From the NCBI GenBank assembly GCA_034927775.1, contig JAYFPL010000180.1:1-14955 (forward strand): 14,955 nt of DNA, read 5' to 3'. The notes beneath the pieces were generated by a model. That model was not told where the DNA came from. It searched no databases and saw only the letters and a list, made by a program, of their open reading frames with translations. The translations under genes and the position numbers were made by a program. Each line of letters begins with the position of its first letter. Positions within the stretch are counted from its first letter, which is position 1. Shown here in pieces: positions 1-5,562 of this stretch. The DNA is from IOR16 sp034927775 (GTDB lineage: Bacteria; Bacillota; Clostridia; Peptostreptococcales; Anaerovoracaceae).

Positions 1-894
1 AGACCGGGTTTAGAAGATTTAGAAATTGTGAGGCCTGCTTATGCCATTGAATACGATTGCATTGATCCTTTGGATCTTCAAATTAATTTAGAACACCGGC
101 GTATTAATAATTTGTTTTGTGCCGGACAATTTAATGGCAGCTCCGGCTATGAGGAAGCGGCAGCACAGGGATTAATTGCAGGAATCAATGCAGTTTTGAA
201 AATTATGGAAAAAGAACCATTTATATTAAATCGATCCGAGGCTTATATTGGCGTTCTAATCGACGATCTCATAACAAAAGGTACTAATGAACCTTATCGA
301 ATAATGACGTCCAGAGCGGAATATAGGCTGCTTCTGCGACAAGATAATGCAGATTTACGTTTAACACAACGTGCTTATGACATTGGATTGGTTTCTGAAG
401 AGAGGTATCAAAGATTTTTAAAAACAAAAATGGATGCAGAAAATGAAAAACAACGATTGGCGAGCATTGAGGTTTTACCAAGTAAAATTAATTGGTTTTT
501 AGAAAAACACAATAGTGCTCCATTGCAAAATCGTATTTCTTTAGCTGAATTATTGAAGAGACCAGAATTGACTTATGAAATACTTGAAGAAATTGATCCG
601 GATCGTCCAAAGTTATCTCGTCATTCCATTACACAATTGGAAGTTCAAATAAAATATGACGGTTATATCGTAAAACAACTTCAGCAAGTAGAACGATTTA
701 AAAAGTTGGAAACAAAGAAATTATCACAGGATTTTGACTATTCAAAACTGGATGGCTTACGCATTGAAGCACAACAAAAATTAAATCAAATAAAACCGCT
801 TTCTGTAGGACAGGCTTCAAGAATCTCTGGAGTATCTCCGGCAGATATTAATGTATTATTGATCCATCTTGAAAAGATGCGAAGAAAGAAATAA
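1..894 (+). CDS. mnmG: MnmG (GidA), tRNA U34 carboxymethylaminomethyl synthesis enzyme, 3' part only
   Basis: This is the C-terminal 297 residues of the FAD-dependent enzyme that, with MnmE, installs the (carboxymethyl)aminomethyl group on wobble uridine 34 of certain tRNAs in the cytosol. The frame is open from base 1, so the gene begins upstream. The GTG at 28 lies in the middle of a conserved segment and is not a real start. Visible landmarks are RPAYAIEYD (from residue 11), the AGQFNGSSGYEEAAAQG segment (from residue 41), and the family signature TSRAEYRLLLRQDNADLRL (about 103-121). The C-terminal helical domain carries GYIVKQLQ and GQASRISGVSP and is the part that contacts MnmE and tRNA in known homologues. 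Full-length MnmG is about 620-630 residues, so roughly half is present. Only three bases separate its stop from the rsmG start, so the two genes are very likely co-transcribed and translationally coupled, as is usual in Firmicutes. Confidence 0.97.
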   Translation, partial: RPGLEDLEIVRPAYAIEYDCIDPLDLQINLEHRRINNLFCAGQFNGSSGYEEAAAQGLIAGINAVLKIMEKEPFILNRSEAYIGVLIDDLITKGTNEPYRIMTSRAEYRLLLRQDNADLRLTQRAYDIGLVSEERYQRFLKTKMDAENEKQRLASIEVLPSKINWFLEKHNSAPLQNRISLAELLKRPELTYEILEEIDPDRPKLSRHSITQLEVQIKYDGYIVKQLQQVERFKKLETKKLSQDFDYSKLDGLRIEAQQKLNQIKPLSVGQASRISGVSPADINVLLIHLEKMRRKK

Positions 895-897
895 TGT

Positions 898-1608
898 ATG
901 GAAAAATTAGAAAAAGCTTTGACGGAATTAAAAATTCCTTATAATGAAGATTCATTAAAATGCTTTGCTCAATATATGGATAAAATTTTAGAATGGAATG
1001 AGCATGTAAATCTTACTGCAATACGTGATAAAGATGAATTTATACTTAAACATTATATTGATTCCATAATGATTTGTGGATATGAGTCATGGCAATGTGC
1101 AAATAGAATTATTGATGTAGGAACAGGAGCTGGTTTTCCAGGCATTCCCCTGGCAATTCTTTACCCGAACAAACAATTTGTGTTAATGGATTCTTTGGGA
1201 AAGAGAATTAAAATATTAAAGCAGATAACAGAAGAGCTTGGAATTTTAAATGTTGAGTTAATTCATGCGAGAGCAGAGGATTTGGCTCACCAAAAAGAAT
1301 ATCGTGAAACGTTTGATTTATGTGTATCAAGAGCGGTTGCAAATTTAGCGGTACTTGCAGAGTATTGTATTCCTTTTGTAAAGATAGGAGGTTATTTTGC
1401 ACCTTATAAAACTCTTGGGGCTTTAGAGGAAATAGAACAAAGTAAAAAAGCAATTAAAGTTCTTGGTGGTGCCTTTGAAGAAAAAACTTTTGTTAAAATC
1501 AGAGATATGAATTTGGAACATCAAATTTTATGGATAAAAAAACAAACTAAAACAGCGGCAAAATATCCGAGAAAATCGGGAACACCCGCTAAAGAACCCT
1601 TGAAATGA
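898..1608 (+). CDS. rsmG: RsmG (GidB), 16S rRNA m7G527 methyltransferase
   Basis: This 236-residue protein is the S-adenosylmethionine-dependent methyltransferase that modifies the conserved G in the 530 loop of 16S rRNA (G527 in E. coli numbering). In many bacteria its loss gives low-level streptomycin resistance. The SAM-binding glycine motif DVGTGAGFPG is at residues 73-82, the SRAVANL motif at 144-150, and the basic tail YPRKSGTPAKEPL at 224-236 is typical of the family. Length matches B. subtilis RsmG (about 239 residues). The ATG at 898 follows the mnmG stop after three bases. The only Shine-Dalgarno-like sequence is a weak AGAAAG inside the mnmG end, which fits translational coupling. 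The last four codons and the TGA stop form the 5' arm of the downstream terminator hairpin, so transcription of the mnmG-rsmG unit probably ends right at the stop codon. Confidence 0.96.
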   Translation: MEKLEKALTELKIPYNEDSLKCFAQYMDKILEWNEHVNLTAIRDKDEFILKHYIDSIMICGYESWQCANRIIDVGTGAGFPGIPLAILYPNKQFVLMDSLGKRIKILKQITEELGILNVELIHARAEDLAHQKEYRETFDLCVSRAVANLAVLAEYCIPFVKIGGYFAPYKTLGALEEIEQSKKAIKVLGGAFEEKTFVKIRDMNLEHQILWIKKQTKTAAKYPRKSGTPAKEPLK

Positions 1609-1626
1609 CGATTTCAAGGGTTTTTT
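1595..1626 (+). terminator. Intrinsic terminator of the mnmG-rsmG unit
   Basis: A perfect 12-bp stem pairs AACCCTTGAAAT (1595-1606) with ATTTCAAGGGTT (1611-1622) around a GACG loop and is followed by more T residues to 1626. The 5' arm lies within rsmG and includes the first base of its stop codon. It separates the upstream unit from noc. Confidence 0.93.
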
Positions 1627-1702
1627 GTTGACCGAAAGGTAATTCCCTTTGGACAAGCTAATTGTTATTATAAAGGTAACGTTAAATATCGTTTTAAAAA
1701 CA

Positions 1703-1713
1703 GGGGGGAAGGA
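1703..1713 (+). promoter_or_regulatory. Strong Shine-Dalgarno that fixes the noc start at ATG 1715
   Basis: The purine run GGGGGGAAGGA ends one base before the ATG at 1715, with its GGGGGG core about six bases upstream of that ATG. A longer in-frame reading begins at TTG 1649, where a weaker AAAGG (1635-1639) lies nine bases upstream. Confidence 0.7.
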
Positions 1714-1714
1714 A

Positions 1715-2524
1715 ATGTTTACTTTTAAGAAAGGAACACAGATTGATTTACCTGTGGATTGGATCTGCACGAATCCGGATCAGCCAAGAAAGGTGTTTGA
1801 GGATAAAGAACTAGAAGAACTCCGAGATTCCATTGCAGAATTTGGTGTATTACAGCCAATTCTTGTTAAAAAGGACAGAGAGGGTAAATATTTTTTAATA
1901 GCTGGTGAAAGAAGATTACGAGCTTCAATTATGGCTGGATTAAAAAAAATACCTGCTGTGGTTAAAGATGCTGATGAGAGGGAAGTGGCATTAATTGCAC
2001 TAATTGAAAATGTTCAGAGAGAAAATCTCAATTACATTGAGGAAGCTGCAGCTTATAAAAGTTTAATGGAAGATCATGGACTTACACAAAGTGAGATTGC
2101 AAAAAAGGTTGGAAAACAACAATCTACAATATCAAATAAAATTAGATTGCTGGTCTTGCCTATGGAAATTCAGCTCTTACTGGCTAAAAACCAGCTCACA
2201 GAGCGTCATGCGAGATCATTATTAAAGGTAGAAGACAATCAAATCAGAATGCAATTGCTTCAAAAAATAATCGATCACAATTTAAATGTAAAACAAAGTG
2301 AAAAGTTAATAGAGGATTTTTTACACAAAACAGAGGAAGAAAGTCGAAAATCAGATAAATTAAAGTATATTAATTATAAAATATATATAAATACAATAAA
2401 GAAAGCCTTTTTTTCAATTAGTGATGTAGAGAAAGATGCAAAATATTATCAGGAAGATAGAGGAGATCATTTTGAAGTAAGAATCATCATTCCAAAAAAT
2501 GAATACCATCGTAAACATGCATGA
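1715..2524 (+). CDS. noc: Noc-like ParB-family nucleoid occlusion / DNA-binding protein
   Basis: This 269-residue ParB-family protein is a paralogue of the ParB encoded further on. The N-terminal CTPase/clamp domain shows NPDQPR (20-25) and GERRLRA (64-70). The helix-turn-helix region spans about 123-149, with LTQSEIAKKVGKQQSTISNK. The C-terminal dimerisation segment includes INTIKKAFF and ends near IIIPK. B. subtilis Noc uses CTP-dependent clamping to spread from its own sites and block Z-ring assembly over the nucleoid. The Noc assignment rests on three points: the position between rsmG and parA, a recognition-helix segment QQSTISNK that resembles Noc rather than the SRPYITN of ParB, and a Noc-like C-terminus. 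It begins only about nine residues before the ParB core, so the N-terminal membrane-targeting helix of B. subtilis Noc is absent or extremely short. A TTG start at 1649 would add 22 residues. Terminators on both sides make it a single-gene unit. Confidence 0.85.
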   Translation: MFTFKKGTQIDLPVDWICTNPDQPRKVFEDKELEELRDSIAEFGVLQPILVKKDREGKYFLIAGERRLRASIMAGLKKIPAVVKDADEREVALIALIENVQRENLNYIEEAAAYKSLMEDHGLTQSEIAKKVGKQQSTISNKIRLLVLPMEIQLLLAKNQLTERHARSLLKVEDNQIRMQLLQKIIDHNLNVKQSEKLIEDFLHKTEEESRKSDKLKYINYKIYINTIKKAFFSISDVEKDAKYYQEDRGDHFEVRIIIPKNEYHRKHA

Positions 2525-2542
2525 TAATTATTAATTATCATG
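2520..2542. repeat. 23-base inverted repeat over the noc stop codon
   Basis: An 11-bp perfect inverted repeat (CATGATAATTA at 2520-2530 and TAATTATCATG at 2532-2542, one central base) covers the noc TGA at 2522-2524. No T-run follows, so it is not itself a convincing terminator. It could be an RNA end-stabilising hairpin or a protein-binding palindrome. Confidence 0.5.
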
Positions 2543-2577
2543 ATATAAGTATATCAAAAGTGGGTTTTATATAATAA

Positions 2578-2634
2578 CCAAATAAGGTGAATATTGATTT
2601 CTTATCAGATTTATCACCTTATTTGGTGGCTTTT
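2578..2634. terminator. Bidirectional terminator between convergent noc and the acetyltransferase gene
   Basis: A perfect 13-bp stem pairs CCAAATAAGGTGA (2578-2590) with TCACCTTATTTGG (2614-2626) across a 23-base loop that has a small inner hairpin (TGAT 2595-2598 with ATCA 2604-2607). A short T-run (2631-2634) follows on the plus strand, and a T-rich stretch follows in the other direction. It sits directly after both convergent genes and suits both. Confidence 0.8.
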
Positions 2635-3289
2635 AATTGTGTTTGTTATAATATTCGTATAACTTTGAAATTTGATTACTACATATAATAGGCAAGGCTT
2701 CATTTATTTTATTAATCTCCCAATTCCACCATTGTATCTCTAATAACTGTTCTATTTCTTTATCAGAAAAACGTTTTTTTAATATTTTACTAGGATTACC
2801 GCCTACAATCGTATATGGTTCAACATCTTTTGTAACAATACTTCTAGCAGCAATTATTGCTCCATCTCCAATTTTAATGCCCGGCATAATCATGGCTTCC
2901 GTCCCAATCCAAACATCATTACCGATTATTGTATTTCCTTTTCGTTTAAAACCATCTCTAGCATTTTGAAATATATCTGTTTGGAAAGGATAGGTAGATA
3001 TCCATTCATGTCTATGACCTTGATTACCAGCGAGAAGAAAGGTTGATCCGGAACCAATAGAACAATATTTGCCGATTATTAGTTTATCAAAAATAAAATC
3101 TTCACCAAATAATTCTTTATAACTTCTCGTTGATCTATCTCCTAAGAGGTACCTAACGCATATATCCTCAAAATCTTCTTTATGATAGTAACCTGAGTAG
3201 TAAGTAAAATCACCTACTTCAATATTAGGATTTTTAATATTTTCCTTTAAAAATTTGTTATTAAGCCAACTTTCAAATTTATTATTCAT
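2633..3289 (-). CDS. Type B chloramphenicol / xenobiotic acetyltransferase (CatB/Vat-like hexapeptide family)
   Basis: This 218-residue left-handed beta-helix acyltransferase belongs to the XAT group, whose characterised members transfer acetyl from acetyl-CoA to chloramphenicol (type B CAT) or streptogramin A (Vat). Visible features are NPNIEVGDFTYYSGYYH (20-36), LIIGKYCSIGSG (70-81), the signature AGNQGHR (87-93) with the expected catalytic histidine at H92, hexapeptide repeats IGNDVWIG through IGDGAIIAARSIVTKDV (about 122-156), VGGNPSKILKKRFSD, and the C-terminal WWNW (187-190). It resembles CatB more than Vat. About a dozen extra residues lie around 52-66, between the YLLGDR segment and FDKLIIG. 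ATG at 3289 is preceded on its strand by AAAGGAAA. It is the only gene on the opposite strand in this locus and splits noc from parAB, which suggests acquisition. The exact substrate cannot be read from sequence, and an unrelated small-molecule acetyltransferase role is possible. Confidence 0.87.
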   Translation of the reverse strand: MNNKFESWLNNKFLKENIKNPNIEVGDFTYYSGYYHKEDFEDICVRYLLGDRSTRSYKELFGEDFIFDKLIIGKYCSIGSGSTFLLAGNQGHRHEWISTYPFQTDIFQNARDGFKRKGNTIIGNDVWIGTEAMIMPGIKIGDGAIIAARSIVTKDVEPYTIVGGNPSKILKKRFSDKEIEQLLEIQWWNWEINKINEALPIICSNQISKLYEYYNKHN

Positions 3290-3420
3290 AATTTTCCTTT
3301 CATTTTTTTAATCTTATTGCTAACTTAAATTAATTTATTCTTATATTTAATTATACATGTAAAAAATATTTTTTCTATTATATTAAAATGATATCTGAAA
3401 AATTTCGTGCTGAATTAAAT

Positions 3421-3436
3421 TGTTTCACGTGAAACA
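3421..3436. promoter_or_regulatory. parS centromere site 1
   Basis: TGTTTCACGTGAAACA is a perfect match to the 16-bp parS consensus recognised by Spo0J/ParB-family proteins. The palindrome extends by AAT/ATT to 22 bp (3418-3439). It lies about 280 bp upstream of the parA start. ParB is expected to load here as a CTP-dependent clamp and spread over neighbouring DNA. Confidence 0.97.
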
Positions 3437-3646
3437 ATTATGGTTGATTAAATATATCAGTGTTTATATTTAAAAATAGTTATTAATCTTTGTCTTAATA
3501 ACTGTTTAATAATTTAATGAAGAATAAATTATATAGTTAAATAATTATAAAAGACGTAATAAATAATGAATTATAATGGAAATCTAATAAATTTATAAAG
3601 AAAAAGAGAAAATTAGATGATAATTTAGTGATTTTATAAAAACCTA

Positions 3647-3675
3647 TGGTTAATTTTTTTTTGCTAGTATATAAT
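3647..3675 (+). promoter_or_regulatory. Probable parA promoter
   Basis: A perfect -10 hexamer TATAAT (3670-3675) lies 17 bp after a poor -35 candidate TGGTTA (3647-3652). An expected transcript start near 3682 leaves little room before ATG 3697 and a normal leader before TTG 3718. Confidence 0.45.
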
Positions 3676-3705
3676 GAATAAGTAAAATAGAACTAGATGA
3701 GTAGT

Positions 3706-3711
3706 GGGGTG
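3706..3711 (+). promoter_or_regulatory. Shine-Dalgarno that decides the parA start (TTG 3718)
   Basis: GGGGTG sits six bases before TTG 3718. The upstream in-frame ATG at 3697 has no purine-rich sequence ahead of it. The same GGGGTG-six-base arrangement precedes the favoured htrA start at 12804. Confidence 0.6.
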
Positions 3712-3717
3712 AAAATT

Positions 3718-4488
3718 TTGGGAAAGGCAATCGCAATTTTTAATCAAAAGGGCGGAGTAGGTAAAACAACTACAAATATTAACTTGGCAGCATGTCTTGC
3801 ATTAAAAGGAAAAAAAGTTCTTGTATTGGACATTGATCCCCAAGGAAATACGACCAGTGGTATGGGCATTACGAAAAAAGGCTTAGAAAAAACAAGTTAT
3901 GAAGTAATGATTAATGATAAATTAGAACCATCGGATGCTATTTTGAATACAGGTATTGAAAATTTAGATATTATTCCAGCAAGTGTAGCATTGGCAGGAG
4001 CTGAAATTGAGTTGGTACAATTAGAAGGAAGAGAGAAGAGATTAAAAAAGGCACTTGATAAGATAAAATCAAAGTATGATTATATTTTTATTGATTGTCC
4101 TCCATCTTTGGGACTTTTAACGATTAACTCGCTTACAGCGGTTGATAGTGTGTTGATTCCAATTCAATGTGAATTCTATGCCCTAGAAGGTGTAAGTCAG
4201 TTGATGAGCACCATCGAACTTGTAAAAAAGAGCCTCAATAAAAACTTAGAAATTCAGGGCGTAATTTTAAGTATGTTTGATGGTAGAACAAATTTATCCA
4301 TACAAGTCGTAGAAGAAGTAAAAAAATACTTTAAGGAAAAGGTTTATACGACTGTTATTCCAAGAAATGTGCGTCTGGCAGAAGCTCCAAGTTTTGGATT
4401 GCCTATTACAGTTTATGATCCAAAATCAAAAGGGGCAGAAGCTTATTTGGACTTTGCTGATGAATTTTTGGAATTGGAGGATGAATAG
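3718..4488 (+). CDS. parA: ParA / Soj chromosome-partitioning ATPase
   Basis: ParA (Soj) is a deviant-Walker ATPase that dimerises with ATP, binds DNA non-specifically and works with ParB-parS to segregate the origin; in Bacillus it also regulates DnaA. The predicted product is 256 residues from TTG 3718. Visible motifs are the deviant Walker A KGGVGKTTT (11-19), DIDPQGNTTSG (38-48), Walker B FIDCPPSLGLL (124-134), and a C-terminal region with TVIPRNVRLAEAPSFG and YDPKSKGAEAY. The sequence closely follows B. subtilis Soj over its whole length. TTG is chosen because it gives the family's usual MGK-type N-terminus and has a good ribosome binding site. ATG 3697 (263 residues) or GTG 3709 remain possible. 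The stop at 4486-4488 is two bases before the parB ATG, so the pair forms an operon. Confidence 0.96.
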   Translation: MGKAIAIFNQKGGVGKTTTNINLAACLALKGKKVLVLDIDPQGNTTSGMGITKKGLEKTSYEVMINDKLEPSDAILNTGIENLDIIPASVALAGAEIELVQLEGREKRLKKALDKIKSKYDYIFIDCPPSLGLLTINSLTAVDSVLIPIQCEFYALEGVSQLMSTIELVKKSLNKNLEIQGVILSMFDGRTNLSIQVVEEVKKYFKEKVYTTVIPRNVRLAEAPSFGLPITVYDPKSKGAEAYLDFADEFLELEDE

Positions 4489-4490
4489 CA

Positions 4491-5384
4491 ATGGCAACAC
4501 CGAAAAAAACAGGATTGGGAAGAGGATTAGAATCGTTATTTAGCGGTGTGGAAATAAATACTGAGGATTTAAAAAAAGGAGAAGCTTTTGATAAAGGTGA
4601 TGGCATTGTATATATTGATGTCAATGATATGAAGCCAAATGTAAATCAGCCTCGAAAGAATTTTAATGATGAAAAAATTGAAGAATTGGCAAAATCCATA
4701 GAAATACATGGAATAATTCAGCCAATAATGGTAAGAGACTCAAAAAACGGTTATGAAATTGTTGCAGGAGAAAGAAGATGGCGGGCAGCTCGTAAAGCAG
4801 GATTAAAGAAGGTCCCTTGTTTAGTGAGAGAATTGGATGAACAGCAGAATATGCTGGTTGCCATTATAGAAAATATGCAACGTGAGGATCTTAATCCAAT
4901 TGAAGAAGCTTTGGCGTTGGAAGAAATGATAAAAACACATGGTTTAACACAGGAAGAGGTTTCAAAAAGTGTAGGAAAAAGCAGACCATACATAACAAAC
5001 TCACTTCGTTTATTAAAACTTCCCGAAAAAGTAAGATCATATGTAGTAGAAGGTGCATTAAGTAGCGGACATGCAAGAGCACTTGCAGGTATGAAGGAAG
5101 AAAACTTACAAATACAAGCTGCAGATAAAGCAGTATCAGAAGGTTGGTCTGTTAGGGAAATAGAACGTTTTACAGGTGAAGAATTAATTAAAACTGGGAA
5201 ACGTGCAAAACCAAGACCAAGAGAAAAGAAACGTGAAATTAAAGATATTGAAAATCAGCTCAAGGATGTATTAGGGACTAAAGTTACGATTGATTATGGT
5301 ATTAAAAAAGGAAAAATCGAAATTGAATATTATAGCAGAGATGAGCTAGAGCGTTTATATGAGCTATTATTAAGTTTAAAATAA
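4491..5384 (+). CDS. parB: ParB / Spo0J chromosome-partitioning protein
   Basis: ParB (Spo0J) is the parS-binding CTPase clamp that forms the partition complex, stimulates the ParA ATPase and loads SMC. The 297-residue product has, in order, the ParA-stimulating N-terminal box TGLGRGLESLF (7-17), NQPR (52-55), the CTP-binding box GERRWRA (93-99), ENMQRE (127-132), a helix-turn-helix region LTQEEVSKSVGKSRPYITN (152-170), and a C-terminal dimerisation domain (about 245-297) after a basic linker. The SRPYITN segment is typical of parS-binding ParB and contrasts with QQSTISN in the Noc-like paralogue. The start has GGAGG (4476-4480) inside the end of parA. The stop is two bases before a palindrome containing parS, so the gene ends directly at one of its own product's target sites. 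Confidence 0.97.
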   Translation: MATPKKTGLGRGLESLFSGVEINTEDLKKGEAFDKGDGIVYIDVNDMKPNVNQPRKNFNDEKIEELAKSIEIHGIIQPIMVRDSKNGYEIVAGERRWRAARKAGLKKVPCLVRELDEQQNMLVAIIENMQREDLNPIEEALALEEMIKTHGLTQEEVSKSVGKSRPYITNSLRLLKLPEKVRSYVVEGALSSGHARALAGMKEENLQIQAADKAVSEGWSVREIERFTGEELIKTGKRAKPRPREKKREIKDIENQLKDVLGTKVTIDYGIKKGKIEIEYYSRDELERLYELLLSLK

Positions 5385-5385
5385 A

Positions 5386-5427
5386 TAAAATAAAAAGATG
5401 TTTCACGTGAAACATCTTTTTATTTTA
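5386..5427. terminator. 42-bp perfect palindrome: parB terminator built around parS
   Basis: From 5386 to 5427 the sequence is a perfect 42-bp inverted repeat centred on the parS core. As RNA the GATGTTTC/GAAACATC arms would form a hairpin with an ACGT loop, extended by A/T pairs, and the 3' side reads TCTTTTTATTTT, a classic terminator U-tract. By symmetry it would work in both directions. It begins two bases after the parB stop. Confidence 0.85.
5399..5414. promoter_or_regulatory. parS centromere site 2
   Basis: This is a second perfect TGTTTCACGTGAAACA, identical to site 1 over all 16 bases and about 2 kb away, so the two sites bracket parA-parB. It forms the core of the parB terminator palindrome. 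Confidence 0.97.
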
Positions 5428-5547
5428 AGTTTCCAAAACAAAGAATTATATAAGGTTAGCTGAATTATATCTAAATTATTCGAACATGCCATTCTAAGAA
5501 CAATTGGACAATAAATTTCATAAAATGATAAATCAATAAAAAGTTAG

Positions 5548-5554
5548 AAGGTGA
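5548..5554 (+). promoter_or_regulatory. Shine-Dalgarno that fixes the desulfurase start at ATG 5563
   Basis: AAGGTGA lies eight bases before ATG 5563. An in-frame GTG at 5551 overlaps this site and so is not a likely start. Confidence 0.7.
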
Positions 5555-5562
5555 GTAACTAT

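Larger units (their letters stand above)
3290..3717. other. AT-rich gene-free region upstream of parA, holding parS and divergent promoters
   Basis: I see no credible open reading frame here. The stretch is strongly AT-rich. It contains one perfect parS palindrome (3421-3436), the likely parA promoter near its right end, and ATTATA boxes at 3350-3355 and 3377-3382 that would read as TATAAT for the opposite-strand acetyltransferase gene, though neither has a good -35 partner at 17 bp. No DnaA-box cluster is visible, so I do not call an origin. Confidence 0.6.

Noticed and set aside
28..30. GTG at 28 as the start of a separate gene
   Set aside because: The frame is open from base 1 and the codon lies inside a conserved MnmG segment (EIVRPAYAIEYD).
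1632..1652. Small hairpin CCGAAAGG/CCTTTGG before noc
   Set aside because: It is short, contains a bulge and has no T-run; it is too weak to call as a regulatory element.
2600..3420. Insertion sequence or integron context for the acetyltransferase gene
   Set aside because: I found no transposase or integrase fragment, attC-like site, terminal inverted repeats or obvious target duplication around it.
3290..3717. Replication origin upstream of parA
   Set aside because: The region is very AT-rich and carries parS, but no cluster of DnaA boxes is visible, so there is no support for an origin call.
4294..4302. Near-consensus DnaA box TTATCCATA inside parA
   Set aside because: It has one mismatch, stands alone and is in coding DNA; a single 8/9 match is expected by chance in a window of this size.
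1715..5384. noc as a simple duplication or decayed copy of parB
   Set aside because: Both genes are intact, their helix-turn-helix regions differ in the specificity segment, and noc lacks the ParA-stimulating N-terminal box, so they are distinct paralogues.
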